Below, in pieces: positions 1-7,197 of a DNA stretch of 11,602 bases. The DNA is from Willaertia magna. Taxonomy: Eukaryota > Heterolobosea > Eutetramitea > Acrasida > Naegleriidae. Where the stretch lies: positions 1 through 11,602 of the forward strand of contig CADWAF010004393.1 in NCBI GenBank assembly GCA_902984215.1. Direction: 5' to 3'. Both the position numbers and the translations under genes were made by a program. The notes under the pieces were generated by a model. It did no database searches. It had not been told where the DNA came from and was given only the letters and a program-made list of their open reading frames with translations. Positions within the stretch are counted from its first letter, which is position 1, and the number at the start of each line of letters is the position of its first letter.

Positions 1-420
1 ATTAATTTAAAAAAAACAAATCATACAAATAAAAAGAAACTAAAAAAAAATTTAAAAAATTATTTGATGAAAAAAAATATTTAAATTTGAATTTTTTTTT
101 TAAAAATATTTTTTTATTTTTTAAAAAGCAGTATAAATTTATACTACTTTTGTTAATTTTTTATTCATTAAAATATTAGCAAAAACAGTATAAATTTATA
201 CTGTTTTTTGTTTTTTGTTGAATAAAAAGAGTATAAATTTATACTCTTTTATTTTATTTTTAAAATTACAAAAACTATATAAATTTATACTCTTTAAACT
301 AAAATTTTTTATGCTCTTCACAAAAAATTATAATTAAAACAATAATTAACTTTCATAATTAAATTAAGCACATCTAAAATAGTGTTTTTAAAAAAAAAGA
401 AATTTTTGAAAAAAAATTAT
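1..420. other. AT-rich non-coding segment with palindromes
   Basis: This stretch is almost entirely A and T, with long A and T homopolymers. I see no coding frame that I would defend. Its only clear structure is the array of four palindromes at 124-291. It lies beyond the point where the minus-strand LINE-like reading fades (about 421). It may be the flank of that element or a later insertion that removed the rest of it. A weak continuation of the minus-strand reading to about 330 is possible but lacks the motifs expected of a reverse transcriptase palm. Confidence 0.5.
124..291. repeat. Array of four AT palindromes (hairpin/cruciform-type repeats)
   Basis: The 16-bp perfect palindrome AGTATAAATTTATACT occurs at 130-145, 187-202 and 230-245. 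A 14/16 copy lies at 276-291. The arms extend further: 181-208 is a perfect 28-bp palindrome and 225-250 a perfect 26-bp palindrome. The unit 124-151 is a 28-bp palindrome with one mismatched pair. The first flanking pair differs between copies but stays paired: C/G in the second and G/C in the third. Start-to-start spacing is 57, 43 and 46 bp. Function is unknown; candidates are sites for a symmetric DNA-binding protein, transcript hairpins, or MITE-like units. Confidence 0.85.
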
Positions 421-1009
421 TTTAAGATTATTCTAAAAGATGTTTTATTGAAGTCTTTTTTTATTCTATTTTTACACAAACAATCGGAAAACTGTATATA
501 ATTTTAAGTATAATTACTATGGAACTGCTAAATATATTTTATTAGTAATAGCTTTAGTGATAATTTTGTAAAATATTAATAGTATACTAATTAGTCTAAG
601 ATTATTATAAGCTTGATTCTTAATATTAAAATTATTATTAAACTTAATATTATTTCAATTAATATTCTTTTTATACAAAATTCTATTAAAATTGAAAATT
701 TCAAAATTATTAACTTCATTAAACAATTTTCTACATTCATTTTTAACTTTTTTCATTTTAACATAAATAATGTCTTTATATTCTTTTTTTAAATTTAATC
801 TTTTTATTAATTAATTTAAAATAATCACTTCTCTCATAGCAGTATTTGATTTGAAATAAATTATTTTAAAGTTTTCTTTTAATAAATTTTTTATATTGTA
901 AAGTTTTATTTAATATATTTTTATAATCTTAATATTTACATTTTTTAATTTTTTTAAACTTATCAATAAGTCTTTTTATAAAATCTTCTTTTTTAATTAA
1001 TATTTCTGT
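421..1009 (-). pseudogene. Reverse transcriptase N-terminal block of the LINE-like element, truncated
   Basis: Following the endonuclease, a Lys/Asn-rich linker leads to the stretch N-L-R-L-I-S-I-L-L-I-F-Y-K-I-I-T-K-A-I-T on the minus strand at 544-603. It matches the first conserved LINE reverse transcriptase block (consensus R-P-I-S-L-L ... K-x-x-x-K). The consensus Pro is read as Leu (CTA), a change that a single C-to-T step from CCA would give. The reading continues through K-N-R-I-K-K-D-F-N-K-T (about 470-435), which could be the next R/D block, and then fades. The catalytic palm motifs are missing, so this fragment could not polymerise. Frame changes occur near 1020, 780 and 480. Confidence 0.5.
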
Positions 1010-1699
1010 AATATCAATAATATTTTAAAAAAATCTTTTACTTATTCTTTTTATATGTCTATACTTATTTTTATGCTACTTGATTTAAGTTTTAATAAAA
1101 TTATAATTAAAAAAAATATATTTTCTATTTTAAAGTAAAGAAATAGATAATTAAAAATTATATTATCTAGTTTTAAAGATTTATTTTTAAAAATATTTTT
1201 ATTGTAACCAAATTTACTAATATAATTAACTTAAAATCTATCTTTCTGAGTTTATTATTTTTTTATATTTTTATTAAAAGTAACATTAAAATCATTTATA
1301 ACAATAAATATATACTCTTTATATTTATAATATTTCTTATTACTTCCACATCTATATTTATTGCAGAACTATTTGTGTTATTATAAATATTAATAATTAA
1401 AATCTTATTACATAAATTAGTAAAAAATAAATTATTTAATCTGTCAGACATTATATTTTTAAATGAAATATAAAAATTTCTTTTTTAATATAATAAAACT
1501 TAAACTATATATCTTATTATATACATTAAAAGAATAGAAAAGATTATTGGATATTTGTTTTATTAAAGAAGATTGAAGTTTAATTTTAAATAATATAGTA
1601 ACTTTTTATAAATAGTATATGTTTATTTTGTTTTTAATTAAATGGTTTGATAAGAAGTTAATTTTATATAATTAAAAACTATTTAAGTTAAAATTACTT
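1010..1699 (-). pseudogene. APE-type endonuclease domain of the LINE-like element, broken
   Basis: The minus-strand reading shows the usual ordered marks of an endonuclease/exonuclease/phosphatase-fold domain. First comes a region ending Y-Y-L-K-L-N-F-N-L-L-Q (about 1595-1562), where LINE endonucleases carry L-Q-E-T. Next is K-I-L-I-I-N-I-Y-N-N-T-N (about 1400-1365), the counterpart of the I-N-x-Y-x-P strand. Then comes I-F-I-V-I-N-D-F-N-V-T-F (about 1270-1311), matching the G-D-F-N motif with the Gly changed to Asn. In known LINEs this domain nicks target DNA to prime reverse transcription. The copy is not functional as written: it contains TAA codons, a frame change near 1320 and lost motif residues. 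The 1320-1200 block continues in frame as K-D-R-F-Q-V-N-Y-I-S-K-F-G-Y-N. Confidence 0.55.
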
Positions 1700-3593
1700 A
1701 AATTTATTAAGATAAAGCTTGTAATTAATAGAAATTATTATTTTTACTGGTTTTAGAGATTAAGTTTTTTTTATTAATAATATCTTTTATTTTTTTTTCT
1801 TTACATTCTAATATATTCACTTTTACAGATATATTTTTAATATCTTTATAAACAACTTCAATATTAGTAGATAAGTTTTTTTATTTTATTAATTTATTTA
1901 AAATATTTATTAAGTCAATAATTTTTTCGATTAAAATAAGTTAATATTTAAGCTATTAGTTGTTAAATTAGTAATTAAAGATATTTTTAAGGTTATCTAT
2001 TAAAATAAAGCAATTTTTCATATTTTTATTTAACTTTATTGTTATTACTATTATAATTATGATTTATCTTTGTAGATAAAGTTTATTTTTTATAATAACT
2101 TCTATTTGAAAGATTTTTTAATTTATAATTTCCTCTATCAACAACTATAAATTGTCTATAAAATATATTTGCAATATCAAAATCTTAAATTTGGATAAAA
2201 TAGTTATATTTAAGTTTTTTTTTAATTTTGGTATAACTAGTTTTAAATAAAATATTATCTTTATTAATAATAAAAATATTTCTTTTATTTACTATTTTGT
2301 CCCATACATTATAAATACTTTGTATAATAGCTCTATAATTAAGAATCTTTTTATTATATAATTTTATAAAAAATTTTTTTTATCTAAGTTATTTACTTTA
2401 ACTCACTTTAAATTTATAATACTTGTTTTAATTACACTATTAAAAATATTTAATTTTATAACAACCTTACTTTCTTTATCATTTCTGTTAACTAATTTTT
2501 GTATAAAACATTTAATATTATCCTTTAAATTCACCTATTCAATTAATAAAATAATTTCACTAACTTATTTTCTTTTTACAACTAATTGCAAATTGCATAC
2601 ATTTATATTAAAAAAACCTTTATCAATAAAATAATCTCCAACAAAAATCTACTTATCTAATATTTCATTTCTATCCCTCTTTTAAATAAAAGTCACTACA
2701 CAACTATTATTTTTATAAGTAATACTTGTAATTTTTTTGTTATCTAGTTTAATTAATATTTAAAAATTGTTCATCTATTAACTTATTAAAGTAAAAAAAT
2801 AATTTGTTAGCATTAGAATATTTTAATTAGTTAAAAGACTTTTTATTTATAATTTTGTTAGATGGTTTAGTTTTGTTTTGAAATAATTAAGAAATTTTTT
2901 TAATACTTTTACTTCCCGCCTTATCTTTAAATTTAAAAATATCAACAAATTGTTTTTCAAATCATTATAAACTGTTTACTTTGAATTTATTATATTCTAC
3001 TATTATCAAGTTAAACTCTTTTATAATTCTTTTAATCCATTCATTCCTCTTTCTTAACTCATTAATTATTAAACTCGAAACCAAAAGGTCTCAAGTTGTT
3101 GTATTTTTTTCATTATATAAAATTTTAATAAAACGTTGGCTCTATTTTTTATAAATAATTAACTATTTTGGCTATCTATTTTTTTGTTATTATTTTTTAA
3201 AAAATAAGTGATTAACTTTAAAAATAACACTTAACTTTATTAAAAAACAAAATATTTATTTATAAAACTCGAAAACTACAAATAGAATCAGTATTTTAAT
3301 TTTAAATAAAATCAAACAATAATAACAACTCAATACTCTTCTTTTTTATTTTCTTTAATTATAAAATAATTAAATTCTTCTGACTATTTCTTTTCATCAT
3401 TAATAATTACACTATTGAACCATTTTAAATTTTATTTAATATACTTTTTTAAAATCATTGTATCATCTTTAGTGAAGATTTTTGTAATTTTTTTAGTTGT
3501 TTAAATAATAATATTTATTTACAACTCAATAAGTAATATACAATCATTCTATATACTATTTCCATCCTTACTACTTCTCTTTATATCAGACAT
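1700..3593 (-). pseudogene. N-terminal (gag/ORF1-like) region of the LINE-like element, broken
   Basis: The reading starts at ATG 3593 (M-S-D-I-K-R-S-S-K-D-G-N-S) and continues for about 600 codons with at least five frame changes. Protein-like blocks include E-L-R-K-R-N-E-W-I-K-R-I-I-K-E-F (about 3062-3012), R-D-R-N-E-I-L-D-K-Q-I-F-V-G-D-Y-F (about 2676-2626), and D-I-A-N-I-F-Y-R-Q-F-I-V-V-D-R-G (about 2183-2136), followed by a Lys-rich, coiled-coil-like stretch (about 1940-1750). Many Gln positions are TAA or TAG, and a few TGA occur where W or R would fit. I do not recognise a named family. Position ahead of the endonuclease suggests a gag or RNA-binding ORF1 part, fused to or just upstream of ORF2. 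The frame changes sit mostly in A/T homopolymers, so sequencing error cannot be excluded for individual ones. Confidence 0.5.
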
Positions 3594-3608
3594 CTTATAT
3601 TTAATAGT

Positions 3609-3714
3609 TTTTAATACTTAAAAATACAACTTAACTAATTTTAACACTATTTGCATTACTTTTATTTTAATACTTAAAAATACAACTTAACTAATTTTAA
3701 CACTATTTGCATTA
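3609..3714. repeat. 56-bp tandem duplication, two copies
   Basis: Bases 3609-3658 and 3665-3714 are identical over 50 bp, with an offset of 56 bp and a 6-bp spacer; the bases following the second copy resemble the spacer. In a background this decayed, two identical copies point to a recent duplication or to sequence maintained by conversion. The repeat lies 16 bp upstream of the ATG at 3593 of the minus-strand LINE-like reading, where a LINE 5' untranslated region or promoter repeat would sit. Confidence 0.9.
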
Positions 3715-3726
3715 ATTTTTTTTATT

Positions 3727-4620
3727 ATAATAATCTTAAATCTGTTTTATCTTCTAAAGTAATATAAAAAATTCCTTTATTAAGTTTAAACTTAGAATTA
3801 TTATTGTTTTCATTTATTTTGTTAAAAAACTTATTAGTAAAATTTTTATAATTATTGAAAATATTATTTTATTCTTTAATTTTCTGAATTATTCTTTTTC
3901 AATCTTTTTCTTTATGAACTTTATTTTTAAATACTTAGAACTCACTATTTTTCTTTACTAAAAAAACTTTATAATTAATCATTATTTATTATACTTATAC
4001 TTTATAATTAATCCCTTTGAATATTTTTAATCTTAAAAAAATAAGTCTTTCCCTTAATTTCATTAACTTCATATTCATTTATTGATGAATAGTTATAAAT
4101 AAACTTAATTTTTGCCTCAAATTTATTATTACTATTCAAATAAATAAAAAACATTTATTTATTTTTAACATAATTACTTTTGTTATTACAGTAACTACAC
4201 TTATGATATTTATTATGATTAGTTATATTATAAATATAAGCTTTTGCAGACAAATTTAAAATAAAACTAATCACAAAACACTTAACACTAAAATTATGTA
4301 ATACCACTAAATAAATTAAAAAACTTACCTTGTAAAATCCTCAAAAAACTTATAATTAATTTTACAAACTATTTTTATTAAATTATTTACTAAATAATTA
4401 AAATAAATATTACTTAATTTAAAATTACTAAACTAAATTCTAATAAATAACAAATTCTCCATCTTGTATTTACATTTATTTAGGTAGTAAATAATAAAAA
4501 TAATATTTACATTTTTTAAGATTAATTAAAATCTTATTTTAAAATCCCGTTTAAACTTTAAGTTATTATTTTGACAAAAAAATAATTACAAATTTTAAAA
4601 TACCTTAAATATAAATAACA
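3727..4620 (-). pseudogene. Decayed intron-containing gene, weakly RPA1 (DNA-binding)-like
   Basis: Read on the minus strand with TAA/TAG passed over, a protein-like sequence runs from about 4620 to 3727 with a 41-nt GT-AG intron at 4328-4288 and a frame change near 4010. Just after the splice junction (F-F-E-D-F-T then S-V-K-C-F-V-I-S-F-I) comes Y-H-K-C-S-Y-C-N-N-K-S, a C-x2-C knuckle, and then strand-rich sequence such as F-E-A-K-I-K-F-I-Y-N-Y-S and E-I-K-G-K-T-Y-F-F-K-I-K. The order D/Y-F-x-S-V, C-x-x-C, then an OB-like stretch resembles the C-terminal DNA-binding domain of the large replication protein A subunit, but the second C-x-x-C pair is not visible. The tail includes G-I-F-Y-I-T-L-E-D-K-T-D-L-R-L-L. 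RPA-like genes occur in hosts and also in Helitrons. The identification is weak; the claim that this was once coding is stronger. Confidence 0.35.
4288..4328 (-). other. Intron (41 nt) in the decayed minus-strand gene
   Basis: The minus strand reads GTAAGT at 4328 and TTTTAG at 4288. Removing these 41 bases joins two protein-like segments in frame through a Ser codon split AG|T. Length and borders match the other two introns in the window (36 and 43 nt), which suggests that all three genes were spliced in the same kind of genome. Confidence 0.55.
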
Positions 4621-4736
4621 TTAGTTACAATTATAACAAACATAAAAAATTAAATACAAAATATCAAGTAAAACTAAATTATATTCTAAATAAACTAATA
4701 TAAATAGTAAACAAATTAAAAAGATAATTAAAAACT

Positions 4737-5036
4737 CTAAAAAATTAATAACCAAAATACTACCAAAGAAAAAAAAATAAAGTTAATTTCTTTAGTTATA
4801 AATTTAATTAATATTTTAAATTCTTCAAATATAATAATAGAATCATTAAATTTAAATTTTCTAATTAATTTATTTAGTATTTCAATATTAAAAAAATAAT
4901 CATTATATAAATTCAATATATCAAGTTACAAGTATTTTTTGATTTTTTTTAAATTATAGTTCAATCTTAACTTAAAATATAACTCATTAGGCAAATTAAG
5001 AAAAATAGAATTAAAATTATTTAATAATTTAATCTT
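4737..5036 (-). pseudogene. Minus-strand reading frame, unrecognised
   Basis: About 100 codons read as protein with a single internal TAA, ending at a TAG at 4739-4737. It includes N-S-I-F-L-N-L-P-N-E-L-Y-F-K-L-R-L, then N-I-E-I-L-N-K-L-I-R-K-F-K-F-N-D and a hydrophobic end, F-I-F-F-S-L-V-V-F-W-L-L-I-F. The same frame continues to about 4343 without any TGA, though with many TAA/TAG. It could be an upstream exon of the RPA-like gene or a separate gene. The L-P-N-E-L segment faintly recalls an F-box start, but I would not assign it. No Met start is visible: the sequence before it runs into the TTTA microsatellite, with an ATG in another frame at 5064. Confidence 0.35.
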
Positions 5037-5037
5037 T

Positions 5038-5252
5038 TTTATTTATTATTTATTTATTTAACATTTTTTTATTTTAATTTATTTTATTTATTTATTTATT
5101 TTATTTATTTATTTTATTTATTTATTTATTTTTTATTTTTTATTTATTTATTTTTATTTATTTTTATTTATTTTTATTTATTTACTTTTTATTTTTAATT
5201 AATTTATTTATTTATTTATTAATTTATTTTATTTATTTATTTTATTTATATA
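5038..5252. repeat. TTTA/TTTTA microsatellite tract
   Basis: About 215 bp consist almost only of TTTA and TTTTA units with rare interruptions. It separates the minus-strand decayed frames on its left from the plus-strand frame on its right. Confidence 0.9.
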
Positions 5253-5355
5253 AATAAAATTTATTTAAAATAGAAAGTTTCTTTTTTATTTAAAAGGAAG
5301 AGTGTTATAGATTTTAAATATTAAAAATTTTTAATTTCTTTTTATATTTTACTAA

Positions 5356-6135
5356 ATGCCTAAATAGCATTTTATAAAAAAATATTATTTAAATTTACTT
5401 AATTTATCTATTAATTTATACAAGTTGTTTATATTTAAGATTAATAAGATTGAATTAAAAGAAATAAATATAAATTGAGAATTTGAATAGATTTATGGTA
5501 AAGATTTTGTTTTATTAAATTTATATAATTTAATTCATTTAAAATTTAATATTTACAACAATAATCCTTTATGGACTAGTATATTTTTTATTTATGAAAA
5601 GATAAATAAAGTTTTAATAAAAAATATTTACAGAAATAACAAAATTAAAAAATTTATTAATAAACATTTACAAATTAAGTTTAGTTAATAAAATAATTTT
5701 AAAAGAAAATAATAAAGTTTTAAAACTATACAATAAGAGAAAAAAATAAAAGAGACAATTAGTATTTGGAAAGATGAGTATAAATTTGAGTGTAAAGGTG
5801 TAAGTTTAAAAAGGTTAATTAATATTGTGGTGTTTATAGAGAGTAAAGGTGGATTTATTGAGAAACTTTGTTTATATAAAGAGTTTTGGAGAGTTAATTG
5901 TGTGTTTATTAATAAGAAAGGAAGAAAGTTTGTGGTTTTAAAAGATTTAGTGTTTGGAGTTTGTATTAAGAATTTAAAAGGCGAGGAGGAAGTAATGTAA
6001 TTATTAGAGTGTTATAAGTTGTTATTAAGATAAGAAGATAAAGAGGTAAGAGTATTTTTTAATTTATTTTATATTTTCTAGGTACTTTATTGTTATTTAT
6101 GTAGGAAAAGGTGGGAAGGAAAGGAAGGATGGTGA
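5356..6135 (+). pseudogene. 260-codon plus-strand frame with TAA/TAG at Gln-like sites, one intron
   Basis: From ATG 5356 a single plus-strand frame stays protein-like for 780 nt and ends with TGA at 6133-6135. It holds about ten TAA/TAG codons, fewer than chance would give in such AT-rich DNA, and one in-frame TGA (5476). A stretch from 5737 to 5997 has no stop of any kind. It includes I-S-I-W-K-D-E-Y-K-F-E-C-K-G-V-S and G-R-K-F-V-V-L-K-D-L-V-F-G-V. A 36-nt GT-AG intron (6046-6081) sits between G-E-E-E-V-M-x-L-L-E-C-Y-K and the short tail V-L-Y-C-Y-L-C-R-K-R-W. I do not recognise the family. The intact frame over 780 nt argues for recent decay or for a code with TAA/TAG as Gln. The 5761-6135 part has almost no C. 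Confidence 0.5.
6046..6081 (+). other. Intron (36 nt) in the plus-strand frame
   Basis: The borders are GTAAGA at 6046 and TTTTCTAG ending at 6081, with a T-rich tract before the AG. It is phase 0 (after GAG) and a multiple of three, so the frame is open with or without it apart from a TAG formed at the acceptor. The AT-rich interior contrasts with the G-rich exons on both sides, which supports the intron call. Confidence 0.6.
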
Positions 6136-6409
6136 ATGAATTTAATTTTTTTGTAAATTAAATAAAATTAATTATTTATTTAACATTTAGTTTTTTAATA
6201 ATAAATTTTAATTTTAATATTCTTTATTATAATTTTAATACAAATTTAAATATTGTTTTTTTAAAATTTACTTTTAACTTTAATTCTATTTTTCCAAAAA
6301 AAGATAACTAAAACTAGTTGTAAAATGTATTAAAAAAAAATTCGGAAGTGCTAATTTAACTATATACTTTAAAAAGTAGCTATTTAGTTCAACAAAAATT
6401 ATTGAGCTC
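6136..6409. other. AT-rich intergenic spacer
   Basis: No coding frame is seen. The stretch follows the TGA of the plus-strand frame and consists of A/T runs. A 10-bp palindrome, TTGAGCTCAA, lies at its end (6402-6411), and a related GCTCAAC motif recurs about 20 bp further on. I see no terminator or RNA gene. Confidence 0.5.
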
Positions 6410-7040
6410 AACTCTTTATTTTTATTGCTCAACTTAGAGCTAAAAAATTCATTAAAGAATTAACGCTAAAAAATGACAAAAATGATGCAGGGCAACTCTG
6501 TTTTTTCGGACTTATCCTTTCTAAGCCTGTTTGCCTTGGGAAAATGAAACTGAAAGAACTAGCTTGCGATAAAAGACATTGCTCAGAAAAAACCATTCCG
6601 ACAATGTTGTTTTATATTAAACCTATTGCAATAACTAAAAGAGTTTGTAATATTTGATAGTTATGAAGACTTATTATTCAGGAAGAATTATAATATATTT
6701 TAAATTATTAATGAACCTACTAAAAGAAGTAAAGCATTAAGAGTATTGTCAATCCATTAATGTTATTCCAGGAACAATTAAAAACAATGGGATTATTATG
6801 CTTTTGGAGAAGATGATGATTTTAACTTTTCCGAACCTATTCTTATTATTTGTAAATATTAATGTTCCTTTTTTGGAACTAATTGCATTATTATGGGATA
6901 TATTTGGAAGTACTTTTAGTGTATAGAAAAGAAAAAAAAAGGACATTGTAATGAATTAAATTTATTATTGTAAGTGTACTAGAAAAAGAAAAAAAAAGGC
7001 ACCTTTTAATAATTAATAATTTATTCGGACCTTATTTTAT
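6410..7040 (+). pseudogene. Possible decayed coding block of more normal base composition
   Basis: GC content rises here, especially at 6465-6640. One plus-strand frame is open in the standard code from 6405 to the TGA at 6655, with protein-like content (C-F-F-G-L-I-L-S-K-P-V-C-L-G-K-M-K-L-K-E) but no early ATG. From about 6640 a second frame carries on as D-S-Y-E-D-L-L-F-R-K-N-Y-N and D-Y-Y-A-F-G-E-D-D-D-F-N-F-S-E-P, interrupted by TAA/TAG but no TGA. It stays in phase with the ORF at 7043-7249. The antisense of 6430-6610 is also open, so the strand is not certain. I do not recognise the family. It may be a broken exon or gene remnant upstream of the RCC1/EGF gene. Confidence 0.3.
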
Positions 7041-7135
7041 CAATGCCTATAATTACTACCTATTTATTATTTATTTGGGAAAATTTGAACAATACATTTT
7101 GTAAGCTAATTTTGTTGGTATGTGCCGTTATTGAC

Positions 7136-7158
7136 AGCCATGTTTGTTTAACATGGCT
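7136..7158 (+). promoter_or_regulatory. Hairpin with short upstream ORFs in the leader of the RCC1/EGF gene
   Basis: AGCCATGTT (7136-7144) and AACATGGCT (7150-7158) form a perfect 9-bp stem with a 5-nt loop, about 40 nt before the chosen start at 7198. Each arm carries an ATG: 7140 opens a 3-codon frame, and 7153 opens a 10-codon frame ending at TAA 7183-7185. If the transcript starts upstream of here, stem and upstream ATGs could lower initiation at 7198. If it starts after 7158 they are irrelevant. The start site is not visible from the sequence. Confidence 0.35.
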
Positions 7159-7197
7159 ACGGATCAAAAATCGAGTCATCAATAATTATAACGAAAA

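Larger units (their letters stand above)
421..3593 (-). mobile_element. Decayed LINE-like (non-LTR) retrotransposon
   Basis: On the minus strand, protein-like sequence runs from an ATG at 3593-3591 to about 421, but only if TAA/TAG are passed over (mostly as Gln) and several frame changes are allowed, near 3330, 3100, 2745, 2350, 2040, 1320, 1020 and 780. The order of parts fits a LINE: N-terminal gag/ORF1-like region, APE-type endonuclease, then the first conserved block of a reverse transcriptase. The key motifs are V-I-N-D-F-N-V at about 1282-1302 and R-L-I-S-I-L-L-I-F-Y-K at 565-597. The palm domain (D-x-x-K-A-F-D and Y/F-x-D-D) is absent, so the copy is truncated at its 3' end as well as broken inside. 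Long stretches of the coding strand are poor in C. Family-level identity rests on short motifs read by eye and not on a search. Confidence 0.6.

Noticed and set aside
421..3593. Mitochondrial or plastid DNA origin for the AT-rich block
   Set aside because: No rRNA, tRNA or organellar protein genes are seen, and the readings fit a LINE-like element and spliced genes.
4737..5036. F-box protein
   Set aside because: Only an L-P-N-E-L segment resembles the F-box start; the following hydrophobic spacing does not fit convincingly.
1..6460. tRNA or CRISPR-like structure in the AT-rich block
   Set aside because: No T-loop consensus or cloverleaf was found by eye, and the only regular repeats are palindromes without unique spacers of constant length.
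6482..6655. Short gene starting at ATG 6484 or 6544
   Set aside because: Only a few dozen codons follow the ATG at 6544, the one at 6484 is in another frame and ends early, and there is no recognisable domain.
6749..6946. 65-codon minus-strand ORF
   Set aside because: It is antisense to the TAA-interrupted plus-strand reading and is rich in F, I, N and K, as AT-rich shadows are.
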